DNA of 64,000 bases from Streptomyces sp. NBC_00094 (GTDB lineage Bacteria; Actinomycetota; Actinomycetes; Streptomycetales; Streptomycetaceae). The stretch spans positions 5,523,501-5,587,500 of the forward strand of contig NZ_JAPEMB010000001.1 of the NCBI RefSeq assembly GCF_026343125.1, written 5' to 3'. Both the position numbers and the translations under genes were made by a program. This document shows, piece by piece, positions 1 to 8,512 of this stretch (positions are counted from its first letter, which is position 1; each line of letters opens with the position of its first letter). Below the pieces are notes generated by a model. It searched no databases, had not been told where the DNA came from, and worked only from the letters and a program-made list of their open reading frames with translations.

Positions 1-569
1 CCGAAGTCCGCCCCCTCCAGGTGCAGCCCACGCAGGTCGGTGCCGCTCAGGTCGATCTGCACGGCCTGGTCGCGATCGGAGCGGCGGTCGCCCAGCAGCG
101 TCACGATCGCCTGGATGTCGGCACTCGGCGAGGGTTCCTCATCACCTACGGAAGGTGGCTTCTCCGCGACCGGGGCATGCTCGCGCGCGTACGCGGAGAG
201 GACCGAGATGACCGTGGGCTGGTCGTCGGCGGAGTCGTGCATGATCCGCCCCAGCGCATAGATCCCACCAAGACGCGTGTCCAAGGACGACGACCCCAGA
301 TGCTCGATCGCGGCACTGAACCGGCCGGTGATCTGCCCCCGCTCGGCAATGGCCAGTTCCTTGTTGGTCTGCGCGACCTGCATCCACGTGAACAACAGAG
401 CGAGCAGCGCGGCCAGCCCCGGCAGGCTCGCGGCGATCAACCCCCAGGGAGCCCGCCCGCGCCCGGAACCCCCACCCGCCTCAGGCCCCGGTCCAGGACG
501 CTGCCCCCGTCGCGTACCGCGCCGCTGCACGATCCGACGAAGCCGCTCGGTGCCCTGGTTCCACCTCAC
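1..569 (-). CDS. Pentapeptide-repeat membrane protein (3' part beyond window)
   Basis: Reading the minus strand from a GTG at 569 gives an open frame that runs off the left edge, at least 189 residues. The N-terminus is Arg-rich and cytosolic, then one membrane segment lies at about residues 43-63 (LIAASLPGLAALLALLF), then a soluble region with the motif RLGGIYALGRI, then the start of pentapeptide repeats at about 172-189 (LSGTDLRGLHLEGADF, the A(D/N)LXX pattern). Streptomyces proteins of this design are common and of unknown role; pentapeptide repeats fold as a right-handed beta-helix. An in-frame stop lies directly before the GTG, so this is the longest possible start; no good ribosome site is visible. 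The C-terminal repeat domain is missing from the window. Confidence 0.75.
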   Translation of the reverse strand, partial: MRWNQGTERLRRIVQRRGTRRGQRPGPGPEAGGGSGRGRAPWGLIAASLPGLAALLALLFTWMQVAQTNKELAIAERGQITGRFSAAIEHLGSSSLDTRLGGIYALGRIMHDSADDQPTVISVLSAYAREHAPVAEKPPSVGDEEPSPSADIQAIVTLLGDRRSDRDQAVQIDLSGTDLRGLHLEGADF

Positions 570-710
570 CTATCCCATGGCATCCCGAAAGAAAGAAGCC
601 CGCCACTCACGACGTCACACACCGTACGGGTGGTCGAGCGAGGGGGCTTGTCAGTGCGATCGCCTACGCTGCGCTTCCGATGGGACGGTTCGAAGGGGGA
701 GGAGAGACGG

Positions 711-1133
711 ATGGGCGGCAACGCGTGGACGCAGACGGGCCCGTACCAGCCTGATCTGGCGGCTGCGTTCCGGCAGGCCAGGGAAGAGGAGCTTGCGCGG
801 GACGACAACGGCTTCGAAGGGCGATCCATCGAGGAGCTGTGGCGGGACCCTGCATGGCACGAGTACATCTTCACCGGTGGCACGGCCACCGTGCTGGACT
901 TCCCCCGCATGATCGATGCCACGGACACGGACGACGGTCCGTTCATGCGTCCGCTGACCGATGACGAGGTGCGCGTCTGGTCTCCCGCCGGCCAACCCAC
1001 CTACGAGGAATGGGACGAGGCTCTCGACTCAGGGCGGTTGGACTTCCCCGACCGCGCCCAGGGCAACTGCACCGTGCTCTATCGCGACGGCGAGCCCGCT
1101 CAGATCGGCTACTGGGGAGTGACTGCCGACTAG
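711..1133 (+). CDS. Conserved hypothetical protein, 140 aa
   Basis: The frame starts at ATG 711 with a GGGGGAGGAGAG ribosome site just upstream (about 696-707). The longer open frame upstream of it has no supporting site and overlaps the divergent pentapeptide gene. The product is acidic and soluble (GGNAWTQTGPYQPDLAAAF, then WHEYIFTGGTATVLDFP and ending GYWGVTAD), with no signal peptide or membrane segment. It resembles small Streptomyces hypothetical proteins of unknown function. The TAG stop (1131-1133) is part of the CTAG target site of the insertion sequence that follows, so the element interrupted the region immediately after this gene without changing the protein. Confidence 0.75.
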   Translation: MGGNAWTQTGPYQPDLAAAFRQAREEELARDDNGFEGRSIEELWRDPAWHEYIFTGGTATVLDFPRMIDATDTDDGPFMRPLTDDEVRVWSPAGQPTYEEWDEALDSGRLDFPDRAQGNCTVLYRDGEPAQIGYWGVTAD

Positions 1134-1150
1134 GCACTGTCCTGGCGATC
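1134..1150. repeat. Left terminal inverted repeat of the IS
   Basis: Seventeen bases identical to the reverse complement of 2401-2417. CTAG at 1130-1133 lies immediately outside and doubles as the end of the upstream gene (its TAG stop). Confidence 0.9.
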
Positions 1151-1223
1151 TTCGATTTCAGTACGCTTTCGATGAAGCCGGGGTCTGACGCCCCAGGCAG
1201 GCGGACGGCGGGGAGGGCCAGCG

Positions 1224-1460
1224 GTGCGGGTCGAATACGACGCCTCGGTAGATATGGCGTACATCTACCTCGTCGACAGGATCGCCCCAGGAGAGGCTGT
1301 CCGACAGGTACCTGCCGAGGACAACACGGCGATACTCGACTATGACTCGGACGGACGACTGCTGGGCATCGAACTGTTCAGCGCCAGACGCCGGCTGCAC
1401 CCCGATCTGATGAGCGCTGCCGAGAGGATCGACCGCGAGCCGAGTCCGCCGACCGAATGA
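1224..1460 (+). CDS. DUF2283 family small protein (IS passenger)
   Basis: A 78-residue protein starting at GTG 1224 behind a GGGGAGGG ribosome site (about 1210-1217). The N-terminal VEYDASVDMAYIYLVD, followed by ILDYDSDGRLLGIELF, is the pattern of DUF2283, a short family of unknown function found alone or near toxin-antitoxin-like loci. The gene lies between the left inverted repeat and the transposase, ends 4 bases before the probable transposase start and reads in the same direction, so it is inside the mobile unit and may be co-transcribed with the transposase. Its role is unknown; a regulatory or maintenance function for the IS is only a guess. Confidence 0.75.
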   Translation: MRVEYDASVDMAYIYLVDRIAPGEAVRQVPAEDNTAILDYDSDGRLLGIELFSARRRLHPDLMSAAERIDREPSPPTE

Positions 1461-1464
1461 GTCG

Positions 1465-2390
1465 TTGCCAGGGCTATGGGGGAGCAGGGGTGATCTGACA
1501 GATGCCCAATGGGAACGGCTTGAGCCGCTTCTGCCTGTGAGTAATCGCCGTTGTGGCAGGTGGCGCGACCATCGGCAGATGATCAACGGGGTGTCGTATC
1601 GCATCCGGACCGGTGTGCAGTGGCGGGATCTGCCGGATCGGTACGGGCCGTGGAAGACAGTCCACGAAAGACATCGTCGCTGGTCGGCGGACGGCACCTG
1701 GGAACAGCTATTGCAGCGGATCCAAGCCGAGGCGGACGCGGTCGGTGACATCGACTGGGACATCTCCGTCGACTCCACGACGGTGCGCGCGCACCACCAT
1801 GCCGCCGGGGCCCGCAACACTCCGCCACCCCTCAAAAGGGGCTCCGCGCAAGTGGTCAGGACCGCTCGGATCTGGGCCGAGCTGATCGACCTGCTGGCGG
1901 AGGTGGCGCGGGTGGTGAAGCGCTCGGCCGCTCGCGTGGAGGCTTCACCACCAAGCTTCACCTGAGTGCGGACGGCCACTGCCGAGTGCTGTCGCTGGTC
2001 ATCACGCCTGGCCAGCGTGCCGACTGTACCCAGTTCAAGTCGGTCATGGACAAGATCCGCGTTCCTCGACTGATCACCGGACGGCCTCGCACGAAGCCCG
2101 ACAGTGTCAGCGCGGACAAGGGCTACAGCAACCGCCAGACACGACGCCACCTGCGCAAACGGTCGATCCGGCACGTCATCCCAGAGAAGGCTGACCAGGC
2201 GGCCCACCGTGTCAGACGCGGCAGCTCCGGCGGCAGGGCACCCGGCTTCGACAAAGAGCGCTACAAGAAACGCAACACCGTTGAGCGAGCGATTAACCGG
2301 CTGAAGAACTTCCGCGCGGTCGCGACTCGGTATGACAAACGCGCCTACATCTTCCTCGGCACGGTCACCACCGCGGCTCTTGCGGTCTGA
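1465..2390 (+). CDS. IS5-family DDE transposase, two frames joined by a -1 frameshift
   Basis: The N-terminal part (1465-1965) carries the DUF4096-type start GDLTDAQWERLEPLLP and the first catalytic Asp in ISVDSTTVRAH (about residue 103). The C-terminal part is read in the -1 frame and continues from about 1824 (QKGLRASGQDRSDLGR, then GRSRGGFTTKLHLSADG) to the TGA at 2388-2390, with the second Asp in SADKGYSN and the Glu in NTVERAINRLK. The overlap holds an AAAAGGGG run at about 1834-1841, a plausible slip site; several IS427-group elements are known to use programmed frameshifting. The ribosomal start is uncertain (TTG 1465 is the longest). If no frameshift occurs the gene would be inactive, but every DDE residue is present. 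Confidence 0.8.
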
Positions 2391-2400
2391 CTCCGCTCAT

Positions 2401-2417
2401 GATCGCCAGGACAGTGC
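2401..2417. repeat. Right terminal inverted repeat of the IS
   Basis: Exact reverse complement of 1134-1150, starting 11 bases after the transposase stop codon and followed by CTAG (2418-2421). Confidence 0.9.
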
Positions 2418-2572
2418 CTAGGGGTGGGGCACCCCACGCGAGGCCCCTGGGGACCCGTCCCGGGCCTTTCCGCCTTCTCACCCGCGGCTTCGCCCCACGA
2501 CCCAGGCTGCGAACAGTCCGCGGCCCCCCGTCATACGGCCTCCCATCCCGGCACCCGCCTGCACATACAACA

Positions 2573-2610
2573 AGACCCCGCACTCAGCGTTTCCGCTGAT
2601 CACGGGGTCT
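2573..2610 (-). terminator. Hairpin downstream of tRNA-Arg
   Basis: Outer arms AGACCCCG and CGGGGTCT enclose a second stem TCAGCG/CGCTGA with a TTTC loop. It begins about 20 bases past the 3' end of the minus-strand tRNA and is the likely tRNA terminator; it could also stop readthrough from the IS on the other strand. No T tract is present. Confidence 0.6.
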
Positions 2611-2629
2611 GTGTGGCACTTCCTGCGAA

Positions 2630-2702
2630 GTGCCCCCGGCAGGATTCGAACCTGCGCACACGGCTCCGGAGGCCGTTGCTCTATCCCCTGAGCTACGGGG
2701 GC
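2630..2702 (-). tRNA. tRNA-Arg, anticodon CCG
   Basis: On the minus strand the sequence begins GCCCCCGTAGCTCAGGGGAT and ends with the pairing arm CGGGGGC plus discriminator A. The acceptor stem is seven perfect pairs, the D-arm has GCTC, the anticodon stem-loop is ACGGC-CTCCGGA-GCCGT giving anticodon CCG (reads CGG), and the T-arm is CAGGTTCGAATCCTG. CCA is not encoded. A TAGTGT box (minus strand, 2737-2732) lies about 30 bases upstream and could be its -10. The gene sits just upstream of an ArgS-like gene. Confidence 0.95.
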
Positions 2703-2871
2703 GTCCGCCGCGTTCGGCGGCGACGGGTTGAACACTACCAGCTCGTGGGGCGTGCCTGTGAACAGGTATTTCCATGGCGTCACCAGGGGCTGGGTCCCCC
2801 GCACGGGTCGGAAGTGGGCAAAACCCGGACGCAGCCCCTCGGGGCGTCCTACTCTCGTTCGTGTGTCAGGC

Positions 2872-3357
2872 ATGTCCGGTCGGGTGCTCGTTGTCGATGA
2901 CAACAAGGTGATCCGGCAGTTGATCAGGGTCAATCTCGAACTCGAGGGGTTCGAGGTCGTGACCGCGGCCGATGGTGCCGAGTGTCTGGATGTCGTACAT
3001 CAGGTCTGTCCTGATGTCGTCACCCTCGATGTCGTCATGCCCCGCTTGGACGGGATCAAGACGGCCGAGCGGCTGCGGGCCGACCCGCGGACCAGGGATC
3101 TGCCGGTGGCGATCATCAGTGCCTGCGGCGAACACGAGGTGGTCGGCGGGGTCGGTGCCGGGATCGGTGCCGGTGTCGACGCCTTCCTCGCCAAGCCTTT
3201 CGAGCCCGCCGAGCTCGTACGCGTCGTGCGTCAGTTGATGCACCGCGAGCGGCGGGAGCGCCGGGAGGCCACCGGGCAGGACGGGGGAGAGGAACCACCC
3301 GCAGCCGAGGGGTTGCCGGAAATCCGACGTGCCGGGAGCGCGCCGGGCGCCCTCTGA
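2872..3357 (+). CDS. Receiver-only response regulator, 161 aa
   Basis: One CheY-like receiver domain fills residues 3-120: acidic pair D9-D10, phosphoacceptor D53 (VTLDVVMPRLDG), and conserved Lys at about 108 (FLAKPFEP). After it comes a charged, disordered tail (RERRERREATGQDGGEE) with no DNA-binding domain, so output is probably by protein contact. No histidine kinase is adjacent. Start ATG 2872 matches the conserved beginning MSGRVLVVDDN of orthologues upstream of the argS-like/lysA genes in streptomycetes; a GTG three codons earlier is possible. The insert GGVGAGIGAG in the beta4-alpha4 area is a short Gly/Ala repeat. Confidence 0.85.
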   Translation: MSGRVLVVDDNKVIRQLIRVNLELEGFEVVTAADGAECLDVVHQVCPDVVTLDVVMPRLDGIKTAERLRADPRTRDLPVAIISACGEHEVVGGVGAGIGAGVDAFLAKPFEPAELVRVVRQLMHRERRERREATGQDGGEEPPAAEGLPEIRRAGSAPGAL

Positions 3358-3426
3358 GGAGGATGCCGCCGGGGCCGTGGTGCCCGCATGGCGAAACCGG
3401 TTCGCGTTCGGACCCCCCTCCTCCCC

Positions 3427-3432
3427 TAGGCT
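3427..3432 (+). promoter_or_regulatory. Putative -10 box of a leaderless promoter for the ArgS-like gene
   Basis: TAGGCT ends six bases before the GTG at 3439, the spacing seen when transcription starts at the start codon itself. No Shine-Dalgarno sequence precedes this GTG, which supports leaderless expression. A very similar arrangement precedes the adenosyltransferase ATG at 34014. Confidence 0.5.
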
Positions 3433-3438
3433 TGTCCC

Positions 3439-4488
3439 GTGACCCCCGCGGACCTCTCCCTCACCGTGCTGCACGCCGTGCGCCGTGCGGTCGACGACGG
3501 TGCGCTGCGGGTCGAGGTACCCCCGCGGATCAAGGTCGAGCGGGCCCGCCCCGGCGGTACCGGGGAGTACGCCAGCAACGTGGCCCTCACCCTCGCCCGG
3601 TCCGCCGGGCGCAGCGCGCGCGAAGTCGCCGGGATCATCGAAGAACGCCTCCGTGACGCGCCCGGGCTCCGCGGCGTCGAGATCACCGGGCCCGGGTTCC
3701 TGAACTTCACCCTCCGGAGCGATGCGGGAAGCGAGCTCGTCCGGGCCGTCCTCGCCGCCGGACCCGCGTACGGGCACGGCACCGCCCTCGCCGGGACCAC
3801 CGTCCGCTTCGCCGAGGTGACGGAGCCGCGCGCCGTGATCGTCGCCGAGACCGTGGTGGGGCTGCTGCGTTCGCAGGGCGCGGAGGCCGGCCGCCTCGGT
3901 GGCGACGACCCGCTGGGCGAGCGCAAGGGCGACCGGCCGGGCCGGCGCATCGGCGAGCGTATGGGCGAGCGCATCGGCGACTCACTGGGCGAGCGGATCC
4001 ACGTACGGCCCGGGGCCTACGACGTCGAGGCCCTCGGTGTCGACGCCGCGCGCTGGTCCCTGCTGCGGGCCGCGCCGCACGACCGGCCCCTCGACGGGCC
4101 GCCGCTCCTCGCCCAGCACGAGCGCAACTCCCTCTTCCGGGTGCGGTACGCGTACTCCCGGGTGCGCAGGCTCCTCGTCAACGGGGAGCAGCTCCGGATC
4201 ACTCCCTCGTACGAGACGTCCGTCGACGCACACGAACTCCTCGGCGCTCTCGGCGACCACCCCACCGTCCTGCTCGCTGCCGCCCGCCACCGGGCCCCCG
4301 ACCGGGTCGCCCGGCACCTGGAAGCCACCGCCGACGCGCTGCTCGCGTTCCAGCACACCGTTCTGCCGCTCGGTGACGAGAAACCCTCGGCCGCCCATCG
4401 TTCCCGGCTGGCGCTCGCCGAAGCCGCCGGGACGGTGCTCGCCGGTGGCCTCTCCGTGCTCGGCATCAGCGCACCCGACCGGATCTGA
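3439..4488 (+). CDS. ArgS-like protein without catalytic core (DALR anticodon-binding, NrtL-type)
   Basis: This 349-residue protein has an arginyl-tRNA synthetase N-terminal (Add-1-like) domain at about 1-95 (IKVERARPGGTGEYASNVAL, then GPGFLNFTL) and a C-terminal DALR anticodon-binding domain at about 195-349 (ERNSLFRVRYAYSRVRRLL). The Rossmann catalytic domain with HIGH and KMSKS that normally lies between them (about 300 residues) is absent and replaced by a linker with Gly-Glu-Arg repeats (RIGERMGERIGDSLGERI). It should therefore bind tRNA or a related RNA but not charge it. It precedes lysA by 18 bases, the place held by a true argS in corynebacteria. Translation starts at GTG 3439, probably leaderless. 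Confidence 0.8.
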   Translation: MTPADLSLTVLHAVRRAVDDGALRVEVPPRIKVERARPGGTGEYASNVALTLARSAGRSAREVAGIIEERLRDAPGLRGVEITGPGFLNFTLRSDAGSELVRAVLAAGPAYGHGTALAGTTVRFAEVTEPRAVIVAETVVGLLRSQGAEAGRLGGDDPLGERKGDRPGRRIGERMGERIGDSLGERIHVRPGAYDVEALGVDAARWSLLRAAPHDRPLDGPPLLAQHERNSLFRVRYAYSRVRRLLVNGEQLRITPSYETSVDAHELLGALGDHPTVLLAAARHRAPDRVARHLEATADALLAFQHTVLPLGDEKPSAAHRSRLALAEAAGTVLAGGLSVLGISAPDRI

Positions 4489-4506
4489 AAGAGTAGAAGA
4501 ACAGAC

Positions 4507-5898
4507 ATGAGTCGTTCCGCCCACCCCGCAGGGCCCCGCCACGCAGACGTCCTCACCGAGGGCCACTACACCGCCCCGCCCGCCGACCTCAATGCCCTCG
4601 ACCCCAAGGTCTGGGCGCGGACCGTCACGCGGGACGAGCAGGGCGTCGCCACCGTCGGAGGCCTGAGCGTCACCGACCTCGCCGAGGAGTTCGGCACCCC
4701 GGCCTACTTCCTCGACGAGAGCGACTTCCGCGCCCGCTGCCGCGCCTGGGCCGAGGCCTTCGGCGAGGACGCCGACGTGTTCTACGCGGGCAAGGCGTTC
4801 CTCTCCCGGGCCGTCGTGCGGTGGCTCAAGGAGGAGGGGCTGAACCTCGACGTCTGCTCCGGTGGCGAGCTCACCACCGCGCTCTCGGCCGGGATGCCCG
4901 CCGAGCGCATCGCCTTCCACGGCAACAACAAGAGCGAGGACGAGATCCGCACGGCCGTCGAGGCCGGAGTCGGGCGCATCGTCCTCGACTCCTTCCAGGA
5001 GATCGTCCGCGTCGCCCACATCGCCCAGTCGCTCGGCAGGCGCCAGCGCGTGCAGATCCGCGTGACCGTCGGCGTCGAGGCCCACACCCACGAGTTCATC
5101 GCCACCGCGCACGAGGACCAGAAGTTCGGCATCGCGCTGGCCGGCGGGCAGGCCGCCGAGGCCGTCCGGCGGGCCCTCAAGCTCGACGGTCTCGAACTCA
5201 TCGGGATCCACTCGCACATCGGCTCCCAGATCTTCGACATGGCCGGCTTCGAGGTCTCCGCCCGCCGCGTCGTGCAGCTGCTCGCCGAGGTGCGTGACGA
5301 GCACGGGGTCGAGCTGCCCGAGATCGACCTGGGCGGCGGCCTCGGCATCGCGTACACCTCCGAGGACGACCCGCGCGAGCCGCACGAGATCGCCAAGGCG
5401 CTCGGCGAGATCGTGACGAGGGAGTGCGAGGCCGCCGGTCTCGCCACGCCGCGCATCTCCGTCGAGCCGGGCCGCGCCATCGTCGGGCCGACCGCCTTCA
5501 CGCTCTACCGGGTCGGCACCATCAAGCCCCTCGAAGGGCTGCGGACGTACGTGAGCGTCGACGGCGGCATGTCGGACAACATCCGCACCGCCCTCTACGA
5601 CGCCGAGTACAGCGTCAGCCTCGTCTCGCGGACCAGCGACGCCGAGCCGATGCTCTCGCGGGTCGTCGGCAAGCACTGCGAGAGCGGTGACATCGTCGTA
5701 CGGGACGCCTTCCTGCCGTCCGACCTGGCGCCCGGCGACCTCATCGCCGTCCCGGCCACCGGCGCGTACTGCCGCTCCATGGCCAGCAACTACAACCACG
5801 CTCTCCGGCCGCCCGTCGTCGCCGTGCGCGACGGCGAGGCCCGGGTGATCGTCCGGCGTGAGACGGAGGAAGATCTCCTGCGCCTCGACGTCGGATGA
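4507..5898 (+). CDS. lysA: Diaminopimelate decarboxylase
   Basis: LysA removes CO2 from meso-diaminopimelate to give L-lysine, the last step of the pathway, using pyridoxal phosphate. The 463-residue protein has the alanine-racemase-like barrel with the PLP lysine at K96 (VFYAGKAF), the HIHSQ-type motif [11 protein letters not shown], the glycine-rich GGGLG phosphate loop and the C-terminal CESGD catalytic cysteine motif ([10 protein letters not shown]). It starts at ATG 4507, 18 bases after the ArgS-like gene, so the two are likely co-transcribed. A short N-terminal extension of about 50 residues before the enzyme fold is normal for actinobacterial LysA. Confidence 0.95.
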   Translation: MSRSAHPAGPRHADVLTEGHYTAPPADLNALDPKVWARTVTRDEQGVATVGGLSVTDLAEEFGTPAYFLDESDFRARCRAWAEAFGEDADVFYAGKAFLSRAVVRWLKEEGLNLDVCSGGELTTALSAGMPAERIAFHGNNKSEDEIRTAVEAGVGRIVLDSFQEIVRVAHIAQSLGRRQRVQIRVTVGVEAHTHEFIATAHEDQKFGIALAGGQAAEAVRRALKLDGLELIGIHSHIGSQIFDMAGFEVSARRVVQLLAEVRDEHGVELPEIDLGGGLGIAYTSEDDPREPHEIAKALGEIVTRECEAAGLATPRISVEPGRAIVGPTAFTLYRVGTIKPLEGLRTYVSVDGGMSDNIRTALYDAEYSVSLVSRTSDAEPMLSRVVGKHCESGDIVVRDAFLPSDLAPGDLIAVPATGAYCRSMASNYNHALRPPVVAVRDGEARVIVRRETEEDLLRLDVG

Positions 5899-5945
5899 TG
5901 AAATAGTCGAGCAATAGCCAAGTGATGAAATAGATGTCTCAGGAT

Positions 5946-5974
5946 CCGGACAAGGGGCGGAAACGCCCGTCCGG
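5946..5974 (+). terminator. Hairpin between lysA and hom
   Basis: Arms CCGGAC plus GGGCG pair with CGCCC plus GTCCGG around a GAAA tetraloop, with a three-base bulge on the left side. It lies 50-75 bases after lysA and about 60 before hom, so it may terminate or attenuate lysA transcription. There is no T tract. An 11-base direct repeat (TGATGAAATAG at about 5896 and 5921) lies just upstream. Confidence 0.45.
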
Positions 5975-6033
5975 TGAGTGAGACTGGTTCCCACCGTAGA
6001 AATACGAAGCAGAAGTACGAGAAACGAGGTCGG

Positions 6034-7326
6034 ATGATGCGTACGCGTCCGCTGAAGGTGGCGCTGCTGGGCTGCGGAGTGGTCGGCTCAGAGGTGGCGC
6101 GCATCATGACGACGCACGCCGACGACCTCGCCGCGCGCATCGGCGCGCCGGTCGAGCTCGCCGGCGTGGCCGTCCGCCGCCCGGACAAGGTCCGCGGCGG
6201 TGTCCCGGCCGAGCTGATCACCACCGACGCGACCGCCCTCGTCAAACGCGGCGACATCGACGTCGTCGTCGAGGTCATCGGCGGGATCGAGCCGGCCCGC
6301 ACCCTCATCACCACCGCGTTCGAGCACGGCGCCTCCGTGGTCTCCGCGAACAAGGCGCTCCTCGCCCAGGACGGCGCGACGCTCTACGCCGCCGCCGAGC
6401 AGCACGGGCAGGACCTGTACTACGAGGCCGCGGTCGCCGGGGCCATCCCCCTCATCCGGCCGCTGCGCGAGTCCCTCGCCGGCGACAAGATCAACCGCGT
6501 GATGGGCATCGTCAACGGCACGACGAACTTCATCCTCGACAAGATGGACAGCTCGGGCGCCGGCTACTCCGAGGCGCTCGACGAGGCCACCGCCCTCGGG
6601 TACGCGGAGGCCGACCCGACCGCCGACGTCGAGGGCTTCGACGCCGCCGCCAAGGCCGCCATCCTCGCCGGGATCGCCTTCCACACGCGTGTGCGTCTCG
6701 ACGACGTCTACCGCGAGGGCATGACCGAGGTCACCGCCGCCGACTTCGCCTCGGCGAAGCAGATGGGCTGTACCGTCAAGCTCCTCGCCATCTGCGAGCG
6801 GGCCGCCGACGGCGAGTCCGTCACCGCGCGCGTGCATCCGGCGATGATCCCGCTGAGCCACCCGCTCGCCTCCGTCCGCGAGGCGTACAACGCGGTCTTC
6901 GTCGAGGCCGAGGCCGCCGGGCAGCTCATGTTCTACGGCCCCGGCGCCGGCGGTGCGCCGACCGCCTCGGCCGTCCTCGGCGACCTCGTCGCCGTGTGCC
7001 GCAACAAGCTCAACGAGGCCAACGGCCCCGGTGAGTCCGCGTACACCCAGCTGCCCGTGAGCCCCATGGGCGACGTGGTGACGCGGTACCACATCAGCCT
7101 CGACGTGGCCGACAAGCCGGGCGTCCTCGCCCAGGTCGCGACGGTCTTCGCCGAGCACGGGGTGTCGATCGACACCGTCCGCCAGCAGGGAAAGGACGGC
7201 GAGGCCTCTCTCGTCGTCGTCACCCACCGCGCGCCCGACGCCGCCCTCTCCGGGACCGTCGACGCGCTGCGGAAGCTCGACACCGTGCGCGGTGTCGCCA
7301 GCATCATGCGTGTTGAAGGGGAGTAA
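6034..7326 (+). CDS. hom: Homoserine dehydrogenase
   Basis: Hom reduces aspartate semialdehyde to homoserine with NAD(P)H, the branch towards threonine and methionine. The 430-residue product has the N-terminal Rossmann motif [10 protein letters not shown], the catalytic domain motifs [11 protein letters not shown] and [11 protein letters not shown] and [15 protein letters not shown], and a C-terminal ACT domain (about 350-430, [20 protein letters not shown]) expected to bind threonine for feedback control. ATG 6034 follows a GAGG ribosome site (about 6026-6029) and matches the conserved [15 protein letters not shown] start; the longer frame from 5974 begins in the upstream hairpin. It is followed 7 bases later by thrC. 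Confidence 0.95.
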   Translation: MMRTRPLKVALLGCGVVGSEVARIMTTHADDLAARIGAPVELAGVAVRRPDKVRGGVPAELITTDATALVKRGDIDVVVEVIGGIEPARTLITTAFEHGASVVSANKALLAQDGATLYAAAEQHGQDLYYEAAVAGAIPLIRPLRESLAGDKINRVMGIVNGTTNFILDKMDSSGAGYSEALDEATALGYAEADPTADVEGFDAAAKAAILAGIAFHTRVRLDDVYREGMTEVTAADFASAKQMGCTVKLLAICERAADGESVTARVHPAMIPLSHPLASVREAYNAVFVEAEAAGQLMFYGPGAGGAPTASAVLGDLVAVCRNKLNEANGPGESAYTQLPVSPMGDVVTRYHISLDVADKPGVLAQVATVFAEHGVSIDTVRQQGKDGEASLVVVTHRAPDAALSGTVDALRKLDTVRGVASIMRVEGE

Positions 7327-7333
7327 AGGACCC

Positions 7334-8404
7334 ATGACCAGCAAGGGCACCCACCAGTGGCGCGGCATCATCGAGGAGTACCGGGACCGCCTTCCGGTCA
7401 CGGACACGACGCCGGTCGTCACGCTCCGTGAGGGCGGTACGCCGCTCGTCCCCGCTCAGGTCCTCTCCGAGCGCACGGGCTGCGAGGTGCACCTCAAGGT
7501 CGAGGGCGCCAACCCCACCGGCTCCTTCAAGGACCGGGGCATGACCATGGCCATCTCCAAGGCCAAGGAGGAGGGCGCGCAGGCCGTCATCTGCGCGTCC
7601 ACCGGCAACACCTCCGCCTCGGCCGCGGCGTACGCGGTACGGGCCGGCATGGTGTCGGCCGTCCTCGTGCCCCAGGGCAAGATCGCGCTCGGCAAGATGG
7701 GCCAGGCCCTCGTGCACGGCGCGAAGATCCTCCAGGTCGACGGCAACTTCGACGACTGCCTGACGCTGGCCCGCAGCCTCTCCGAGAACTACCCGGTGGC
7801 GCTGGTCAATTCGGTCAACCCGGTCCGCATCGAGGGCCAGAAGACCGCCGCGTTCGAGATCGTGGACATGCTGGGCGACGCCCCCGACATCCACGTGCTG
7901 CCCGTGGGCAACGCCGGCAACATCACGGCGTACTGGAAGGGGTACTCCGAGTACGCCGCCGACGCCATGTCCACGCACCGGCCGCGCATGTGGGGCTTCC
8001 AGGCCTCCGGTTCGGCGCCGCTCGTGCGCGGCGAGGTCGTCAAGGACCCGTCGACGATCGCCACCGCGATCCGTATCGGCAACCCGGCCTCGTGGGACTA
8101 CGCGATCGCCGCGCGCGACGAGTCGGGCGGCTTCATCGACGAGGTGACGGACCGTGAGATCCTGCGCGCCTACCGCCTGTTGGCCGCGCAGGAGGGTGTC
8201 TTCGTCGAGCCCGCATCGGCCGCCTCGGTCGCCGGTCTGCTGAAGGCCGCCGAGCAGGGCAAGGTCGACCCGGGCCAGACGATCGTCTGCACCGTCACGG
8301 GCAACGGCCTGAAGGACCCCGACTGGGCCGTCGCCGGCGCGCCGCAGCCGGTCACCGTCCCGGTCGACGCCGCGGCCGCCGCCGAGCGTCTCGGTCTGGC
8401 CTGA
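7334..8404 (+). CDS. thrC: Threonine synthase
   Basis: ThrC converts O-phosphohomoserine to threonine with PLP. The 356-residue protein is of the short class: PLP lysine K66 in [11 protein letters not shown], the [14 protein letters not shown] loop, the glycine-rich phosphate site [15 protein letters not shown] and the C-terminal [13 protein letters not shown] 7334 has an AAAGGA ribosome site and lies 7 bases after hom, so hom and thrC form one transcription unit. The next gene, thrB, is separated by 283 bases that hold inverted repeats. Confidence 0.95.
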   Translation: MTSKGTHQWRGIIEEYRDRLPVTDTTPVVTLREGGTPLVPAQVLSERTGCEVHLKVEGANPTGSFKDRGMTMAISKAKEEGAQAVICASTGNTSASAAAYAVRAGMVSAVLVPQGKIALGKMGQALVHGAKILQVDGNFDDCLTLARSLSENYPVALVNSVNPVRIEGQKTAAFEIVDMLGDAPDIHVLPVGNAGNITAYWKGYSEYAADAMSTHRPRMWGFQASGSAPLVRGEVVKDPSTIATAIRIGNPASWDYAIAARDESGGFIDEVTDREILRAYRLLAAQEGVFVEPASAASVAGLLKAAEQGKVDPGQTIVCTVTGNGLKDPDWAVAGAPQPVTVPVDAAAAAERLGLA

Positions 8405-8455
8405 TCCCACCCCCTGCGCGGGGTGAAGCACTGATCGAAACCCGATCAGGAACGT

Positions 8456-8512
8456 ACATAGGCGCACAGGTTGGCTCGCGACACGCATCGTGCGCCTCCT
8501 GTGCGCCCTATG
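8456..8512. repeat. Long imperfect inverted repeat upstream of thrB
   Basis: ACATAGGCGCACAGG (8456-8470) pairs with CCTGTGCGCCCTATGT (8497-8512) with one extra base on the right arm. The 26-base middle contains a further GTGCGCC (8490-8496) that can compete for the left arm. A smaller repeat, CTGATCG/CGATCAG (8431-8449), lies just before. This is in the 283-base gap between thrC and thrB and could be an operator or an attenuator; no threonine-rich leader peptide was found. Confidence 0.55.

Larger units (their letters stand above)
1134..2417 (+). mobile_element. IS5-family (IS427-like) insertion sequence, 1284 bp, with DUF2283 passenger
   Basis: The ends are perfect 17-bp inverted repeats (GCACTGTCCTGGCGATC at 1134-1150 and its complement at 2401-2417), each flanked outside by CTAG (1130-1133 and 2418-2421), which fits a 4-bp target duplication at the CTAG/YTAR type sites used by IS427 relatives. 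Inside lie a DUF2283 gene and a DDE transposase split over two frames. Elements of this type are usually nearer 0.9 kb; the extra length is the roughly 330 bp upstream of the transposase that holds the passenger gene. Perfect repeats and intact motifs suggest a recent insertion. Confidence 0.85.

Noticed and set aside
2421-2572. Possible gene or second IS fragment between the IS and the tRNA terminator
   Set aside because: Only GC-rich sequence with small palindromes; no coding motif or terminal repeat was found.
3982-5994. A 670-residue minus-strand frame opposite lysA
   Set aside because: It is a third-position GC shadow of lysA and of the end of the ArgS-like gene.
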